From: an uncultured Chloroflexota bacterium
Lineage (GTDB): Bacteria; Chloroflexota; Dehalococcoidia; CAUJGQ01
DNA length: 5,931 nt
NCBI GenBank assembly: GCA_937879875.1
Contig: CALFMN010000025.1
Location: 1-5,931, forward strand
Direction of reading: 5' to 3'
Part shown: positions 5,399 to 5,931 of the stretch, one piece after another
Numbering within the stretch: position 1 is the first letter of the stretch
Layout of the letters: every line of letters begins with the position of its first letter
Made by a program: the position numbers and the translations under genes
The notes under the pieces: generated by a model
Told to the model about the DNA's origin: nothing
What the model saw: only the letters and a program-made list of their open reading frames with translations
The model's database searches: none

Positions 5399-5869
5399 AT
5401 GGCCGAGACGAGCGTGGTGGTGCGCCTGGAAGAGGGCTTCGCCTTTCGTGGCACGGACGAAGACGGCCTCAGCATCGTCATGGACGCGAGCAAAGACGTT
5501 GCCGGCAGCATGGAGCGCGGCCCCAGCCCGATGCGCGTGCTGGCGATGGCGCTCGGCGGCTGCACGGGCATCGATGTGATCTCGATCCTGCGCAAGATGC
5601 GGCAGGACGTGACCGGCTACGAGGTGCATGTCTCCGGTCCGCGCGCCGACGATCATCCGCACGTGTTCACGGCGATGGATGTCGAGCATGTCGTGCGCGG
5701 CCGGGCGCTGAGCCCCGACAGCGTGCGCCGCGCGGTCGAGCTGTCCGCCACGCGCTACTGCCCGGCCAGCGCCATGCTGGGCAAGGCCGCGCCGGTCACG
5801 CATCGCTACCGTGTGCTCGACGAGGAGGGCAGGGAGGTCGCCACGGGCGCGATCGCGTGGCCCTCATAA
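5399..5869 (+). CDS. OsmC-family protein (peroxide-reducing or related redox fold)
   Basis: This is a small soluble protein of 156 residues, the usual OsmC length. The family signature GPSPMRVLAMALGGCTGIDV is at 41-60 and carries the first conserved cysteine (C55). SATRYCPASAMLG holds the second (C121). In OsmC and Ohr enzymes this cysteine pair reduces organic hydroperoxides, usually in the cytoplasm with a dithiol donor. The sequence looks closer to the general OsmC/YhfA-like branch than to Ohr, so the substrate is open. ATG 5399 is preferred because a GAGGGAG tract at 5389-5395 precedes it; the longer frame from TTG 5297 would add 34 residues of low-complexity Arg/Ala sequence. The gene follows the transporter by 139 bases and has its own candidate promoter, so a functional link to metal uptake is only a guess. 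Confidence 0.93.
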   Translation: MAETSVVVRLEEGFAFRGTDEDGLSIVMDASKDVAGSMERGPSPMRVLAMALGGCTGIDVISILRKMRQDVTGYEVHVSGPRADDHPHVFTAMDVEHVVRGRALSPDSVRRAVELSATRYCPASAMLGKAAPVTHRYRVLDEEGREVATGAIAWPS

Positions 5870-5931
5870 CCCCCTTCCCCTTGTATGTCTCTGACTCCGT
5901 AGACTTGACCCATGGGAGCGCAGGCACGCGG

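Noticed and set aside
4744..5595. A 283-codon minus-strand frame spanning the transporter and OsmC genes
   Set aside because: It crosses two real genes and their gap, and its translation is rich in charged and Gln residues with no domain.
5912..5931. A possible start of a further gene at ATG 5912
   Set aside because: Only six codons are visible before the window ends, and no Shine-Dalgarno site precedes it.

Overview
The window is about two-thirds G+C, and every recognisable gene lies on the plus strand. Codon use is strongly GC-biased and ribosome-binding sites are mostly GGAG-type. The content is a Tes/MJ0619-type radical SAM enzyme, an MgtE-like soluble protein, an NRAMP-related transporter and an OsmC protein, with gaps full of CT/GA-rich palindromes. 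This suggests a free-living high-GC bacterium. A Chloroflexota-type soil or hot-environment lineage is my best guess, but it rests on general resemblance only.

Layout. Positions 1-191 form a leader with a plausible sigma70-type promoter and a strong Shine-Dalgarno site. Positions 192-1602 encode a cysteine-rich radical SAM enzyme of the MJ0619/tetraether-lipid-synthase type. As given, its frame is broken twice, each time by the apparent loss of one base, and restoring both gives a full-length protein of 470 residues. Positions 1603-2087 are a non-coding gap with a perfect CT/GA palindrome, a 25-base direct repeat and two back-to-back hairpins. Positions 2088-3380 encode a soluble protein with two PRC-barrel-like segments, an MgtE_N superhelix and a CBS pair, but no membrane domain. 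Positions 3381-3810 are a second repeat-rich gap with at least six hairpins, two of them from the same CT/GA palindrome family. Positions 3811-5259 encode an NRAMP-family membrane transporter with an altered metal site. Positions 5260-5398 hold a probable promoter, and 5399-5869 encode an OsmC-family protein. The last 62 bases show no supported gene.

How the genes may work together. The most interesting pair is the MgtE-like cytosolic protein and the NRAMP-related transporter. In MgtE, the N domain and CBS pair sense Mg2+ and gate an attached membrane pore. Here the sensor has no pore, and the next gene is a transporter whose site departs from the classical transition-metal NRAMP site: DPGN becomes DAGG, and the TM6 Met and His become Thr and Tyr. 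A two-gene divalent-cation system, with Mg2+ or Mn2+ as candidate substrate, is a reasonable inference but unproven. The radical SAM and OsmC genes appear to be independent transcription units.
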